Below are positions 1 to 9,831 of a stretch of DNA of 64,000 bases, piece by piece. Each line of letters starts with the position of its first letter. Within the stretch, counting starts at the first letter, position 1. Source of the DNA: Alkalibaculum bacchi (GTDB lineage: Bacteria; Bacillota; Clostridia; Eubacteriales; Alkalibacteraceae). The translations under genes were made by a program, and so were the position numbers. Below the pieces are notes generated by a model that made no database searches, was not told the DNA's origin, and was given only the letters and a program-made list of their open reading frames with translations. Location of the stretch: positions 1-64,000 of the forward strand of contig NZ_CALNCS010000021.1 of assembly GCF_937875145.1 (NCBI RefSeq). The letters run 5' to 3'.

Positions 1-71
1 CTTGGCTTTAGTATAACAAGATATTATTGATCGGTTCATATTACGAATTGAAGTAATGTTAATATAATGTT

Positions 72-99
72 TTGAGAATGAAAAAAAATATGATATAAT
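72..99 (+). promoter_or_regulatory. Probable sigma-A promoter of murA
   Basis: TTGAGA at 72-77 and TATAAT at 94-99 are separated by 16 bases, 40 bases before the murA start. Good match to the housekeeping consensus; not tested. Confidence 0.6.
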
Positions 100-138
100 C
101 AACCGTTGAATAGAACAATATAATGAAGGGAAGTTATT

Positions 139-1395
139 ATGGAGCGATATGTAATCCAAGGAGGTACTCCTTTAAAAGGTGAAGTAAGCATTGCTGGTGC
201 AAAGAATGCAGCTTTAGGTTTAATACCAGCTACAATCCTTTCAGAAGGCGTATGCAAATTAGAAAATATACCTAATATTAAAGATGTTAACCGGTTTATT
301 AATATATTACGAAAATTAGGCGTTAAGACAACTCAAATAAATGAAAATACAATTACTTTTGACGCTCAAAATATTGAGCAGTATGAAATGCTAGACGATG
401 AGACTCGTAAGATGAGAGCATCTTACTATCTGCTAGGAGCACTACTGGGAAGATTTAAAAAGGTTACCATTCCTTTTCCAGGAGGATGTGATATAGGTGT
501 AAGACCTATTGACCAACACATAAAGGGTTTTGAGGCATTAGGTGTTAAAGTAGAAATAGAACACGGTGTTATTAATATGTCTGCAGAAAAGCTCATAGGA
601 GCCCAAATTTACATGGATGTAGTTAGTGTAGGTGCTACAATTAATATTATGTTAGCAGCGGTTAAGGCTGAAGGCATGACGGTTATTGAAAATGCTGCTA
701 GAGAACCGCATGTAGTAGATGTGGCAAACTTTTTAAATCTAATGGGTGCAAATATTAAAGGTGCAGGCACAGATATTATAAAAATCAATGGTGTAAAAGA
801 ATTAAGAGGTTGCGAGTATATGGTTATTCCAGATCAAATTGAAGCAGGTACATATATGGTGGCTGCTGTAGCAACAAAGGGAAATGTTTTGATTAAAAAT
901 GTCATACCAAAACATTTAGAGTCTATTTCCGCCAAATTAACAGAAATGGGTGCAGAAATCATTGAATACGACGATGCTATTCGAGTGATTGGAAAAGAAG
1001 ATTTAAATTCCATTAATGTTAAGACTTTACCTTACCCTGGTTTTCCAACAGACTTACAACAGCCTATGGCAGTGCTCATGTGTTTAACCCAAGGTACAGG
1101 TACTATCACAGAAAGTATTTTTGAGAATCGATTTAAATATGTAGACGAGCTCCGAAGAATGGGCGCAGATGTTATTGTAGATGGACGAGTGGCAATCTTT
1201 AGTGGAGGCAAGAAATTAAGCGGTGCAACATTAAGAGCTACAGATTTAAGAGCTGGAGCTGCCATGGTCATCGCTGGACTGGTTGCGGATGGAGTAACAG
1301 AAGTTACAGAATTAAAACATATTGAAAGAGGCTACGAACACTTAGAAGGAAAGTTAAGAAGCCTAGGTGCAAAAATTAAAAAAGTAGTAGATTAG
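139..1395 (+). CDS. murA: UDP-N-acetylglucosamine 1-carboxyvinyltransferase
   Basis: Cytoplasmic enzyme of the first committed step of peptidoglycan synthesis: it transfers enolpyruvate from PEP to UDP-GlcNAc. The 418-residue length is normal for the family. The N-terminal substrate motif AGAKNAAL lies at about residues 19-26, and the loop PFPGGCDIG holds the catalytic cysteine (Cys117) that fosfomycin alkylates. The C-terminal half shows the usual [11 protein letters not shown] motif. A GAAGGGAAG ribosome site precedes the ATG. It is followed by two hairpins, so it is probably its own transcription unit. Clostridia often carry two MurA paralogues, and I cannot tell which one this is. Confidence 0.96.
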   Translation: MERYVIQGGTPLKGEVSIAGAKNAALGLIPATILSEGVCKLENIPNIKDVNRFINILRKLGVKTTQINENTITFDAQNIEQYEMLDDETRKMRASYYLLGALLGRFKKVTIPFPGGCDIGVRPIDQHIKGFEALGVKVEIEHGVINMSAEKLIGAQIYMDVVSVGATINIMLAAVKAEGMTVIENAAREPHVVDVANFLNLMGANIKGAGTDIIKINGVKELRGCEYMVIPDQIEAGTYMVAAVATKGNVLIKNVIPKHLESISAKLTEMGAEIIEYDDAIRVIGKEDLNSINVKTLPYPGFPTDLQQPMAVLMCLTQGTGTITESIFENRFKYVDELRRMGADVIVDGRVAIFSGGKKLSGATLRATDLRAGAAMVIAGLVADGVTEVTELKHIERGYEHLEGKLRSLGAKIKKVVD

Positions 1396-1411
1396 TTCTA
1401 TAAGAGGTGGT

Positions 1412-1456
1412 AAAAAGCACTATATTCTTTTTAAAATAAGACATGTAGTGCTTTTT
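1412..1456 (+). terminator. Hairpin with U-tract after murA
   Basis: AAAAAGCACTA at 1412-1422 pairs with TAGTGCTTTTT at 1446-1456. The loop is long (23 bases), so this is weaker than the next hairpin. Confidence 0.5.
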
Positions 1457-1468
1457 GGTATGTCCTCT

Positions 1469-1506
1469 AGCCCCAGCGACCACTGGTAGCTGGGGCTGTC
1501 TTTTTT
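1469..1506 (+). terminator. Rho-independent terminator after murA
   Basis: AGCCCCAGC pairs with GCTGGGGCT, followed by a run of T at 1499-1506. Strong GC stem. Confidence 0.85.
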
Positions 1507-1592
1507 AAGTTATTTTTAAGAAAATTACATTATTATATAATCATAAACTCTGATATGATTATATAAGTGAAAATAAAAAAAGGGAGAATTTG

Positions 1593-2381
1593 ATGAGATT
1601 TTGTAGCTTATATAGTGGAAGTAGTGGCAATTGTTCATATTTAGAGGATGGAGATACAAAGATATTAATTGATGCTGGAGTAAGCGGAAAGCGAATAGAA
1701 GAGAATTTAAAAAAGATTCAAGTGAATCCACAGGAATTAAGTGGATTGTTTCTTTCTCATGATCACATTGATCATACAAAAGGAGCAGGGGTCCTATCTA
1801 GACGCTATAATATTCCTATTTACGCTAATAGTGGGACATGGGATGTAGCATCCACCTGTCTAGGGAAAATTAGGTCTGAAAACAGAGTGGTTTTTGCATC
1901 AGATGAAGAGCTTATTCTAAATGGATTATCAATACTACCTTTCTCGATAAGTCACGATGCTGGAGAGCCTGTCGGTTTTTCTATAACCAATGGTAAGAAC
2001 AAAATTTCCATTGTGACGGATACTGGAGAGATCAACAGCAGTATACTGGAGCGTATTGTAAATTCTGATTTAGCTGTTATTGAATCAAATCATGATGTAG
2101 ATATGCTTAAAGCAGGACCTTATCCATACCCTTTAAAAAGGCGTATACTAGGCGAAAAGGGACACTTATCAAATGAGGTAGCAGCGAGTGCTATTTTAGA
2201 ATTAGTAGAAAAAGGCCTTAAAAAAGTGCTACTAGCTCATTTAAGTGAAGAAAATAATTTTCCTGAATTGGCATTTGAAACGACAAGCTCTCTTCTTACT
2301 AAAAATAAAATTAAAATACAAAAGGATGTAACTTTAGAGGTGGCATCACGATTTACTCCAAGCACAGTGTTTAGCTTTTAA
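1593..2381 (+). CDS. walJ: MBL-fold hydrolase of the WalJ/YycJ (VicX) family
   Basis: Metallo-beta-lactamase-fold protein of the family found beside the WalKR (YycFG) system in Firmicutes, where it has been linked to coordinating cell-wall division and DNA replication; it is a probable phosphodiesterase or nuclease. The protein opens with the family signature SLYSGSSGNC, and the zinc-binding motif SHDHIDH is at residues 55-61. The ATG at 1593 is chosen over a TTG three bases upstream because AGGGAG lies 7 bases before it. WalKR is not in the window, but htrA follows after 17 bases, as in the walJ-htrA-rlmH order of Bacilli. Here rlmH sits 41 kb further on. Confidence 0.9.
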   Translation: MRFCSLYSGSSGNCSYLEDGDTKILIDAGVSGKRIEENLKKIQVNPQELSGLFLSHDHIDHTKGAGVLSRRYNIPIYANSGTWDVASTCLGKIRSENRVVFASDEELILNGLSILPFSISHDAGEPVGFSITNGKNKISIVTDTGEINSSILERIVNSDLAVIESNHDVDMLKAGPYPYPLKRRILGEKGHLSNEVAASAILELVEKGLKKVLLAHLSEENNFPELAFETTSSLLTKNKIKIQKDVTLEVASRFTPSTVFSF

Positions 2382-2398
2382 GTTAAGGAGGAAAGAGT

Positions 2399-3556
2399 AT
2401 GGAAGATGGAAACTATGGTAAAGTCAGTTTTTTAAAGATTTTAGCTGTAGGTTTAGTAGGCGCCTTAATTGGTGGACTTGTAATTGGAGTTATAGCAATC
2501 CAATATATAAATAATATAGACAATGAAATTGTGCAAAATAATTCTACAAATAGCGGTCTTGTAGAATCTCTTACCATTGAGGATGACCCTCCAACTACCG
2601 TTGAAGCTGTAGCAGAATTAGTTACGCCAGCAGTTGTGGGAATAACTACAGTTGAAATGACCCAGGATATCTTTATGAGACAATATGAAAGAGCTGGAGT
2701 AGGATCTGGATTTATTGTAACGGAGAATGGTTATATTGTTACCAATCAACATGTAGTAACAAACAATCCAAGCAAGATTACAGTGTCTTTAAAGGATGGT
2801 AGGTCTTTAGAGGCTTCCGTAGTGTGGTCCGATGAAAACTTAGATTTGGCGGTCATAAAAATAGATGCAAATAATCTACCTGTTGCCATATTAGGAGATT
2901 CAGATCATCTTTCTGTAGGTGAGATGGCTATCGCTATAGGAAATCCTTTAGGTTTAACTTTTGAACGAACAGTTACATCCGGTATTGTCAGTGGATTAAA
3001 TAGAAGTATTGCCATCAGCCAAAGCAATATAGCAGAGGATTTGATTCAAACAGATGCTTCTATAAATAGCGGAAATAGCGGTGGTCCTCTATTAGACAAT
3101 GAAGGAACGGTCATTGGAATCAATACAGCTAAAGTAGACAGCGGTGAAGGTATGGGTTTCGCTATACCAATAAATATTGTCAAACCAATAGTAGAACAAA
3201 TCATCCAAAATGGAAAATTTACACCTACATTGCTTGGCATAAGCGGTACAGATAGAGAATTTGCTAAATATTATGTTGGCGATGAGGACTTTAAACTTGA
3301 TGCAGGAATACTGATAATGGATGTTCAAAAGGGTTCCGGGGCGGATGTAGCAGGATTACAAAAGGGTGATATCATTACTCATATAGATGAGGTTAAGGTC
3401 AATACTATGTTAAAACTAAGGGAAGTTATCTACAATAAACTTCCAGGAGATACCGTTCAGGTTAAGTACACTAGAGGAGAAAAAACGTCTACTGCAACAG
3501 TAGGATTAATGGGGCAGGAGGAGATTTCAAGACTGTCAAATAGCATTAAAAACTAA
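2399..3556 (+). CDS. htrA: HtrA/DegP-type membrane-anchored serine protease
   Basis: Extracytoplasmic quality-control protease. One membrane segment (about residues 12-35) anchors an external trypsin-like domain whose triad is visible: His118 in TNQHVV, Asp149 in ENLDLAV and Ser227 in GNSGGP. One PDZ domain occupies roughly residues 280-375. The 385-residue length is normal for clostridial HtrA with a single PDZ. GGAGGAAAG precedes the ATG, and the gene is probably co-transcribed with walJ (17-base gap). Confidence 0.94.
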   Translation: MEDGNYGKVSFLKILAVGLVGALIGGLVIGVIAIQYINNIDNEIVQNNSTNSGLVESLTIEDDPPTTVEAVAELVTPAVVGITTVEMTQDIFMRQYERAGVGSGFIVTENGYIVTNQHVVTNNPSKITVSLKDGRSLEASVVWSDENLDLAVIKIDANNLPVAILGDSDHLSVGEMAIAIGNPLGLTFERTVTSGIVSGLNRSIAISQSNIAEDLIQTDASINSGNSGGPLLDNEGTVIGINTAKVDSGEGMGFAIPINIVKPIVEQIIQNGKFTPTLLGISGTDREFAKYYVGDEDFKLDAGILIMDVQKGSGADVAGLQKGDIITHIDEVKVNTMLKLREVIYNKLPGDTVQVKYTRGEKTSTATVGLMGQEEISRLSNSIKN

Positions 3557-3562
3557 TAATCA

Positions 3563-3592
3563 GCGACTGGAGACGGTCGCGATTGTTTTTTA
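3563..3592 (+). terminator. Terminator after htrA
   Basis: GCGAC pairs with GTCGC around an 8-base loop, followed by a T-rich run. Confidence 0.7.
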
Positions 3593-3696
3593 AAGGTTAG
3601 GTGGTTGGACAAGAAGAGCTATCAGTGGTAGCTCAAATATTTTTACTTACAACTTAGAACCAAAATTGCCGAAGACGCTTTTATGGAGGGATAATA

Positions 3697-4659
3697 ATGA
3701 ATATAAAAGATTTTGAATACAATCAGAAGATACAAGGCTATTATATGATTAAGAAAATAGAAGAGAGGACCTCTAAAAATGGAGGTAGCTATATTGATAT
3801 AAATGTTGCCGATCAAAATAAAGATGAAGTTAATGGGAAGGTATGGAATACTCAAGGAATAGATTTAAACACATATAAATCTGGTATTTTAGTTAAAGTT
3901 CGAGGGCAAGTTCAAAAATTTAATAACAAGATGCAATTGCATATTGAAAAGATTAGATTAGTGGATCAATCGGATGATGTTAATTTTGAAGATTATATTG
4001 CAGCTGCTCCTGTATCTTCTAATCAAATGATTCGTGAGATTTATAGTTTTATCGATAAAATTACTCATCCTCAAATCAAAGAACTTACTTTGACCTTATT
4101 TAGAGATAAGGAGGACAAATTATCCTATTATCCAGCAGCCAAGACTCACCATCACAATATAAAAGGTGGGTTATTATATCATATTCGAACTATGCTAGAT
4201 TTAGGTGAGAAGATTAGTTCTGCCTATGACTTTATCAATACAGACTTACTCTACGCTGGCATTGTATTACACGATCTTTCTAAAACAGAAGAGATGATAG
4301 CAGATGAGCTAGGTATTGTAGAAGATTATTCTACAGAGGGAAAGCTTCTAGGTCATATTATTCAGGGCATTACTGAAATAGATAGAGTTTGTAGAGAACT
4401 TTTCATAGATGACGAAATAAAAATGGTTCTTCAGCATATGATTTTATCTCATCATTATCATGCAGAGTATGGAAGCCCTAAAATGCCCCTGGTTCCAGAG
4501 GCAGAACTACTTCACTATATCGACTTAATCGATGCTAGAATGTATGGTATGAACAAAGCCTTATCTAATATAGAGGGTGGTACCTTCTCAGAGAAAAATT
4601 ATTCATTGGAAGGGAGAAGTCTTTATAAGACGAGCTTTGATGAAAGGAACAATGGTTGA
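3697..4659 (+). CDS. yhaM: YhaM-type 3'-5' exoribonuclease (OB fold plus HD domain)
   Basis: Predicted cytoplasmic 3'-5' exoribonuclease involved in RNA turnover. The N-terminal part (about residues 12-90) is an OB-type nucleic-acid-binding domain. The HD phosphohydrolase domain follows, with clustered histidines HHH at 151-153, YH at 161-162, the LHDLSK doublet at 191-196, and a later LSHHYHAEYGS segment. The 320-residue length matches the YhaM family. The ribosome site is GGAGGG. It stands alone between a terminator and the T-box leader. No odd features. Confidence 0.9.
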   Translation: MNIKDFEYNQKIQGYYMIKKIEERTSKNGGSYIDINVADQNKDEVNGKVWNTQGIDLNTYKSGILVKVRGQVQKFNNKMQLHIEKIRLVDQSDDVNFEDYIAAAPVSSNQMIREIYSFIDKITHPQIKELTLTLFRDKEDKLSYYPAAKTHHHNIKGGLLYHIRTMLDLGEKISSAYDFINTDLLYAGIVLHDLSKTEEMIADELGIVEDYSTEGKLLGHIIQGITEIDRVCRELFIDDEIKMVLQHMILSHHYHAEYGSPKMPLVPEAELLHYIDLIDARMYGMNKALSNIEGGTFSEKNYSLEGRSLYKTSFDERNNG

Positions 4660-4873
4660 ACCATCGTTGAGCGATAGTGAAATAATTGCTCCATTACTAT
4701 TCAACGGATTATTCGAGAATAGTAAAAGTTTTCTTCTAAATATTGTCAGCTGAAGCTAGTCCGTTTTTCAATAAAATCTTGCGGCGCCTTCGGGTGAGTA
4801 GGTTTTCCTTTCCGTATTTTACATTATATTTTTTACCTAATAGAATTTTAATCGGAATTTTCTGAAAAATTCC
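4660..4873. other. Intergenic stretch without a gene
   Basis: No coding signal on either strand. It contains ACCATCG/TTGAGC-type words that recur in other intergenic regions of this window (near 10.97, 16.87 and 26.78 kb), which suggests a degraded dispersed repeat. Confidence 0.4.
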
Positions 4874-4902
4874 TTGACATAGAATTTAGAAGGGATTAAA
4901 AT
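4874..4902 (+). promoter_or_regulatory. Promoter of the ilv T-box leader
   Basis: TTGACA at 4874-4879 and TAAAAT at 4897-4902 with 17-base spacing, just before the T-box RNA. Confidence 0.7.
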
Positions 4903-4914
4903 AGAACTAATAAT

Positions 4915-5211
4915 TTGATATAAGAATGCGATGACGAAGACAAAAGTACCATAAATTCAACTTTAGAGAGCTAATGTTTGGTGAAAATTAGCGTTGGGTA
5001 GGTATGCAATAGATCACTTCTGAGTACCTTGCTGAAAGTTAATGCGAGTAGGTTAAGGCGGTTTTTACCGATATATAAATAAGGGTTCAATCAGAAGATT
5101 TGACCTGAACAGAGTCAGTTTTATTTAACTGTAAACTAGGGTGGTACCACGATGTTATAAATGCCTCGTCCCTATGAGTATTAAGATGCTTATAGGAACG
5201 AGGCTTTTTTG
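4915..5211 (+). promoter_or_regulatory. T-box riboswitch, isoleucine-type specifier
   Basis: Classic T-box leader controlling the ilv operon through uncharged tRNA. Stem I opens with GCGATGACGAAGAC near 4928, followed by the AGAGAGC apical element near 4966. The specifier loop reads ATC at 5013-5015, followed by ACTTCTGAGTA, so the predicted tRNA is isoleucyl. The T-box bulge AGGGTGGTACCACG is at 5138-5151. The terminator arms GCCTCGT (5163-5169) and ACGAGGC (5198-5204) are followed by six T. Uncharged tRNA-Ile would favour the antiterminator and expression of ilvC. The specifier assignment comes from the pattern, not from a fold calculation. Confidence 0.93.
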
Positions 5212-5331
5212 TACAATGAGAAAGCTCACAAAAGATCTCTAGCAGTACCCCTGCGTCAAGGACACCCTTTTATAAATTATATATAGGATATATTCTATAT
5301 ATACTAAAACAAAATTTGGGAGGAATTATAA

Positions 5332-6324
5332 ATGGCAAAAATGTACTATGAACAAGACTGTAATTTAGATTATCTTAAAGGAAAAAAGGTAGCAATTATT
5401 GGATACGGTAGCCAAGGACATGCACATGCTTTAAACTTAAAGGAAAGCGGCGTAGATGTTGTAGTTGGATTATACGAAGGTAGCAAATCAAAAGCAAAAG
5501 CAGAAGAAGTTGGATTAACAGTTAAAACTACTTTTGAAGCTGCAAAAGAAGCAGATATCATTATGATGTTAGTCAATGATGAAAAACAACCAATAATATA
5601 CAATAACGATGTTTTACCTAATTTAACTGCTGGAAAATCTTTAATGTTTGCACATGGATTTAATATTCACTACAAGCAAATTGTACCACCAGCAGATGTA
5701 AATGTATTTATGATTGCACCAAAAGGACCAGGACATATTGTAAGAAGACAATATGAAGAAGGAAAAGGTGTTCCTTGCTTAATCGCAGTGTTCCAAGATG
5801 CAACAGGCGATGCTTTCAATCTTGGATTAGCTTATGCTGCAGGTGTTGGTGGCGCTAGAGCGGGTGTTCTAGAGACTACTTTTAGAGAAGAAACAGAAAC
5901 AGATCTTTTTGGAGAGCAAGCTGTTCTTTGTGGTGGTGTAACAGAGCTTATGAAAGCTGGTTTTGAAACATTAGTAGAAGCTGGATATGAGCCAGAAAGC
6001 GCATATTTTGAATGTGTTCACGAAATGAAATTAATCGTCGACTTAATTGTAGAAGGCGGATTTGAAAAAATGAGATACTCTATCAGTGATACTGCAGAAT
6101 ATGGCGATTATGTAACAGGTAAAAGAATCATTGGTAAAGAATCTAGAGCAGAAATGAAGAAAGTATTAGAAGAAATTCAAAATGGAACATTTGCTAGAAA
6201 TTGGTTACAAGAAAACACTGTAAACAGACCATATTTTAATGCTACAAGATCAATAGAAAAAGAACATCTAGTAGAAAAAGTAGGTAAAAAATTAAGATCT
6301 ATGATGTCATGGTTGCAAAAATAA
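5332..6324 (+). CDS. ilvC: Ketol-acid reductoisomerase (class I)
   Basis: Second common enzyme of valine and isoleucine synthesis: isomerises and reduces acetolactate or acetohydroxybutyrate with NAD(P)H and Mg. The Rossmann motif [12 protein letters not shown] is at residues 24-35, and the acidic metal-site segment [10 protein letters not shown] is present. The 330-residue length is typical of class I. The ribosome site GGGAGG precedes the ATG. It is the first gene behind the isoleucine T-box. A hairpin after it may give ilvC higher expression than the genes downstream. Confidence 0.97.
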   Translation: MAKMYYEQDCNLDYLKGKKVAIIGYGSQGHAHALNLKESGVDVVVGLYEGSKSKAKAEEVGLTVKTTFEAAKEADIIMMLVNDEKQPIIYNNDVLPNLTAGKSLMFAHGFNIHYKQIVPPADVNVFMIAPKGPGHIVRRQYEEGKGVPCLIAVFQDATGDAFNLGLAYAAGVGGARAGVLETTFREETETDLFGEQAVLCGGVTELMKAGFETLVEAGYEPESAYFECVHEMKLIVDLIVEGGFEKMRYSISDTAEYGDYVTGKRIIGKESRAEMKKVLEEIQNGTFARNWLQENTVNRPYFNATRSIEKEHLVEKVGKKLRSMMSWLQK

Positions 6325-6354
6325 TTAAACCAAAAGTTTAATTAGACTATGTTG

Positions 6355-6392
6355 AAGATGCTGAATGAGATATTATCTATTCAGCATCTTTT
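6355..6392 (+). terminator. Hairpin between ilvC and ilvB
   Basis: AAGATGCTGAAT pairs with ATTCAGCATCTT around a 12-base loop and a short TTTT tail. Probably a partial terminator or processing site inside the ilv operon. No obvious new promoter was found in the 130 bases before ilvB. Confidence 0.65.
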
Positions 6393-6523
6393 ATAAAATA
6401 GGACTTTATTTCGCAAGGGTGTAATCCCCCACTTATCATTATTTTTTAAGATTTAGAAATGTAGTATGAATAGTTGTAAAGATGCAGTAGCGAATCGAAT
6501 AAAAGATTTAGGGAGGTCAAATT

Positions 6524-8188
6524 ATGGGAAAAAAGAGCGGATCTCAAATACTATTAGAATGTTTAAAAGGGCAAAATGTAGATACGATCTTTGGTTATCC
6601 AGGGGGAGCTGTAATACCCTTATTTGATGCATTATATGATGAGACAGATCATTTTAAAGTATACAGACCAGCTCATGAGCAAGGGGCAGCTCATGGAGCA
6701 GATGGATACGCTAGGGTAACAGGTAAAACAGGTGTTTGCATAGTTACTTCAGGACCAGGGGCTACGAACACCGTCACAGGAATTGCGACAGCCTATATGG
6801 ATTCTATACCTATGGTGGTCATTACAGGTCAAGTTGCGAATTCTCTATTGGGAAGAGATTCTTTTCAGGAAATCGATATTACTGGAGTAACGATGCCGAT
6901 TACAAAGCATAATATTCTCATTAAGACGGCTGAGGACATAGAAAAGGCAGTAAAAAAAGCCTTTGCTATCGCTAATTCTGATAGACCAGGACCGGTATTA
7001 ATTGATATCCCAAAGGATGTGTTCACCACTGTAATAGATTTTGAACCTACAGATATTGAAGAAAAGGATTCTGTGTTTGCAGATACCATTAGTATTGAGG
7101 ATGCTGAAAAGATAGCACATTTGATTAATTCTTCTAGTAAACCGATCATCTACGCTGGTGGAGGTGTAAAGACAGCAAATGCATCAAGCGAGATGGTTGA
7201 ATTAGCAAAAAAAGCAGGAATACCTGTAGTAAATTCGCTAATGGGCTTATCTACCATTGATAGAACAGAACCTCTTTCTTTGGGGCTTGTAGGTATGCAT
7301 GGCTTTAAAGAAGCTAATATCGCTGTGACAAAATGCGATTTATTTATTGCTATTGGAGCTCGATTTAGTGACCGAGTTATCGGAGATCCAAAAAAATTTG
7401 CTCAAAAAGCAAACATTATTCATTTAGATATTGATGAGACGGAAATTGACAAAAATATTGAAACGTATCTTTCATACATATGTGATGTCAAAAATTCTCT
7501 TAAAATGATAGTTGACAGTGTTGAAGAAAATAGTCGAAAAAATTGGCTGAATGAAATTCAACAAACTGAAGTTAAAAGCCACTACACATCTAAAGATTTT
7601 GTAGCAAAGAATATCATAGAAGCTATTAACGGAAAGTTTAATGAACAAGCAATTGTCGTTACAGATGTAGGTCAACATCAAATGTGGACAGCACAGTATT
7701 GGAAATTTAATCAAGATACTAAATTTGTTACTTCTGGAGGCTTGGGAACCATGGGCTTTGGTATAGGTGCTTCTGTAGGTGCTAAAATTGGTGCTCCAGA
7801 AAAACCTGTAATCCTATTTGTCGGAGATGGAGGATTTAGGATGACCTGCAATGAACTTCTGACGATTGCAAAGTTTAAATTACCTATTCTCATAGTTCTT
7901 ATGAACAACAACACGCTTGGAATGGTAAGGCAATGGCAAAAGATGTTTAGCAAGAAAAGATATATGGAAACGGACAATACGGACGTAGTGGACTATATAA
8001 AATTAGCTGATGCTTATGGTATAGAAGGTATACAGGTAAATGATATGTTCGGTTTAAATGATTTTCTAAGTCATTTAAATTTAACGAAACCAGTTTTATT
8101 AGAATGTCGAATTAGTAAAGACGATAATGTTTTGCCAATCGTACCAGCAGGACAATCATTAGAGACGCTTATTTTAGAAGCCGATTAA
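6524..8188 (+). CDS. ilvB: Acetolactate synthase large subunit
   Basis: Thiamine-diphosphate enzyme condensing two pyruvates to acetolactate, or pyruvate with 2-oxobutyrate for isoleucine. The catalytic glutamate is in HEQGAAHGADGYAR (Glu52). The C-terminal ThDP motif GDGGFRM and the NNN segment lie in about residues 438-465. The 554-residue length is normal. No small regulatory subunit (ilvH/ilvN) gene lies next to it, so feedback control by a regulatory subunit cannot be seen here. The ribosome site is GGGAGG. Second gene of the T-box operon. Confidence 0.95.
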   Translation: MGKKSGSQILLECLKGQNVDTIFGYPGGAVIPLFDALYDETDHFKVYRPAHEQGAAHGADGYARVTGKTGVCIVTSGPGATNTVTGIATAYMDSIPMVVITGQVANSLLGRDSFQEIDITGVTMPITKHNILIKTAEDIEKAVKKAFAIANSDRPGPVLIDIPKDVFTTVIDFEPTDIEEKDSVFADTISIEDAEKIAHLINSSSKPIIYAGGGVKTANASSEMVELAKKAGIPVVNSLMGLSTIDRTEPLSLGLVGMHGFKEANIAVTKCDLFIAIGARFSDRVIGDPKKFAQKANIIHLDIDETEIDKNIETYLSYICDVKNSLKMIVDSVEENSRKNWLNEIQQTEVKSHYTSKDFVAKNIIEAINGKFNEQAIVVTDVGQHQMWTAQYWKFNQDTKFVTSGGLGTMGFGIGASVGAKIGAPEKPVILFVGDGGFRMTCNELLTIAKFKLPILIVLMNNNTLGMVRQWQKMFSKKRYMETDNTDVVDYIKLADAYGIEGIQVNDMFGLNDFLSHLNLTKPVLLECRISKDDNVLPIVPAGQSLETLILEAD

Positions 8189-8222
8189 GAGTTGTTTTTA
8201 TAGAGTAAAAGGGGTGAAATAG

Positions 8223-9800
8223 ATGCAGAAGATTCAAATATTTGATTCATCCTTACGGGATGGAGCCCAGGGGAGCGGTATATCCTATTCTCTTGATGAT
8301 AAAATAAAAATAACAAAAGAGCTAGATCGACTAGGTATTGATTATATAGAAGCAGGAAACCCAGGATCTAATATTAAGGACCGTGAGTATTTTGACGCTA
8401 TGAGGCAATATGAGCTAAAACATGCAACCTTAGTGGCATTTGGAAGTACTAGAAGAAAAAACATACGGGTAGAAGAGGATAAGAATGTCCACGACTTGTT
8501 ATCCGCTGATACAAAAGCGATTAGTATTTTTGGAAAGAGCTGGGACTATCACGTAAAAAATGTTATTTGTACAAGTTTAGAAGAAAATATAAATATGATT
8601 TATGATACGATATCCTATTTGAAATACAAAGGGAAAGAAGTAATTTTCGATGCAGAACATTTTTTTGATGGATATAAGGCCAATCCAGAATACGCCCTTG
8701 AATCCTTAAAAGCTGCAGAAAGGGCAGGAGCAGACTATTTAGTATTGTGTGACACAAATGGGGGTTGTTTTCCTAACGAAATTTATTCCATCGTAAAAGA
8801 TTTGGCAAGTATATTAAAAGTACCTATAGGCATTCACTGTCATAATGATAGTGGAGTTGCAGTAGCGAACTCCATTCTAGCTGTAAAAGGTGGAGCAAGT
8901 CACGTTCAAGGTACTTTCCTTGGAATAGGCGAAAGATGCGGAAATGCAAATCTATCCACTATTATTTCTAATTTGCAGATCAAATGGGGATATGAGTGTA
9001 TTCATTCTGACAAGATAAGCCAATTGACTCCTGCAGCGAGATATATTGCCGAAGTTTCTAATATTCCATTAGATCATTCTATGCCTTATGTTGGAGCAAA
9101 TGCTTTTGCACATAAGGGCGGTATGCATATAGATGGCATCATGAAGGCAAAAGGCTCCTTTGAACACGTAGAACCTGAAGTAGTAGGAAATACAAGGAGA
9201 TTTCTCATGTCTGAAGTTTCAGGTAAGAATACAGTTATCAACCGAATTAATAAAGTAGATTCTTCTATAACAAAGAATTCTCCTGAAACGGCAGAAATTG
9301 TGGAATTATTAAAGAATTTAGAGGCAGATGGTTATCAGTTTGAAGGTGCAGAAGCTTCTTTTGAGTTAGTTATTAGAAAGCATCTAGGATTATACAAACC
9401 ATTTTTTAAATTGGAATATTATAAGATTATTGAAGAGGCTACGGAATCCAATGGACACTGTACGGCATCTGCTATGGTAAAAGTTTCTGTTAACGACAAA
9501 ACAGAAATGACAGCAGCAGAAGGAAATGGTCCCGTAAATGCGATTGATAAGGCTATTCGAAAAGTCCTAGGCTTATTTTACAGTAATCTTAAAGAATTTC
9601 ATTTATCCGATTACAAGGTACGGGTTCTAGATGGAACCAATACTGGAGCAAAGGTTCGGGTATTAATTGAATCTACAGACGGAGAAGACTACTGGACTAC
9701 TGTAGGAGTATCTACTAATATTATCGAAGCCAGTGTAAATGCTTTAGTAGATTCTATAGATTATAAATTAATTAAAGACCAAAAGATAAAATTAAAATAA
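8223..9800 (+). CDS. cimA: (R)-citramalate synthase
   Basis: Condenses pyruvate and acetyl-CoA to citramalate, the entry to threonine-independent isoleucine synthesis. It belongs to the HMG-CoA-lyase-like synthase family: [11 protein letters not shown] near the N terminus supplies the metal-site Asp, and [10 protein letters not shown] (about residue 203) the metal-binding histidines. The C-terminal regulatory domain (about residues 400-525) is present. The long 525-residue form and the order ilvC-ilvB-cimA-leuB fit citramalate synthase better than 2-isopropylmalate synthase. An isopropylmalate activity is not excluded from sequence alone. Confidence 0.88.
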   Translation: MQKIQIFDSSLRDGAQGSGISYSLDDKIKITKELDRLGIDYIEAGNPGSNIKDREYFDAMRQYELKHATLVAFGSTRRKNIRVEEDKNVHDLLSADTKAISIFGKSWDYHVKNVICTSLEENINMIYDTISYLKYKGKEVIFDAEHFFDGYKANPEYALESLKAAERAGADYLVLCDTNGGCFPNEIYSIVKDLASILKVPIGIHCHNDSGVAVANSILAVKGGASHVQGTFLGIGERCGNANLSTIISNLQIKWGYECIHSDKISQLTPAARYIAEVSNIPLDHSMPYVGANAFAHKGGMHIDGIMKAKGSFEHVEPEVVGNTRRFLMSEVSGKNTVINRINKVDSSITKNSPETAEIVELLKNLEADGYQFEGAEASFELVIRKHLGLYKPFFKLEYYKIIEEATESNGHCTASAMVKVSVNDKTEMTAAEGNGPVNAIDKAIRKVLGLFYSNLKEFHLSDYKVRVLDGTNTGAKVRVLIESTDGEDYWTTVGVSTNIIEASVNALVDSIDYKLIKDQKIKLK

Positions 9801-9831
9801 ATTATTTTTCACACAGGAGGTTGTCATCAAT

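Noticed and set aside
8223..9800. 2-isopropylmalate synthase (leuA)
   Set aside because: The long form, the missing leuCD and the isoleucine T-box favour citramalate synthase, although both activities share a fold.
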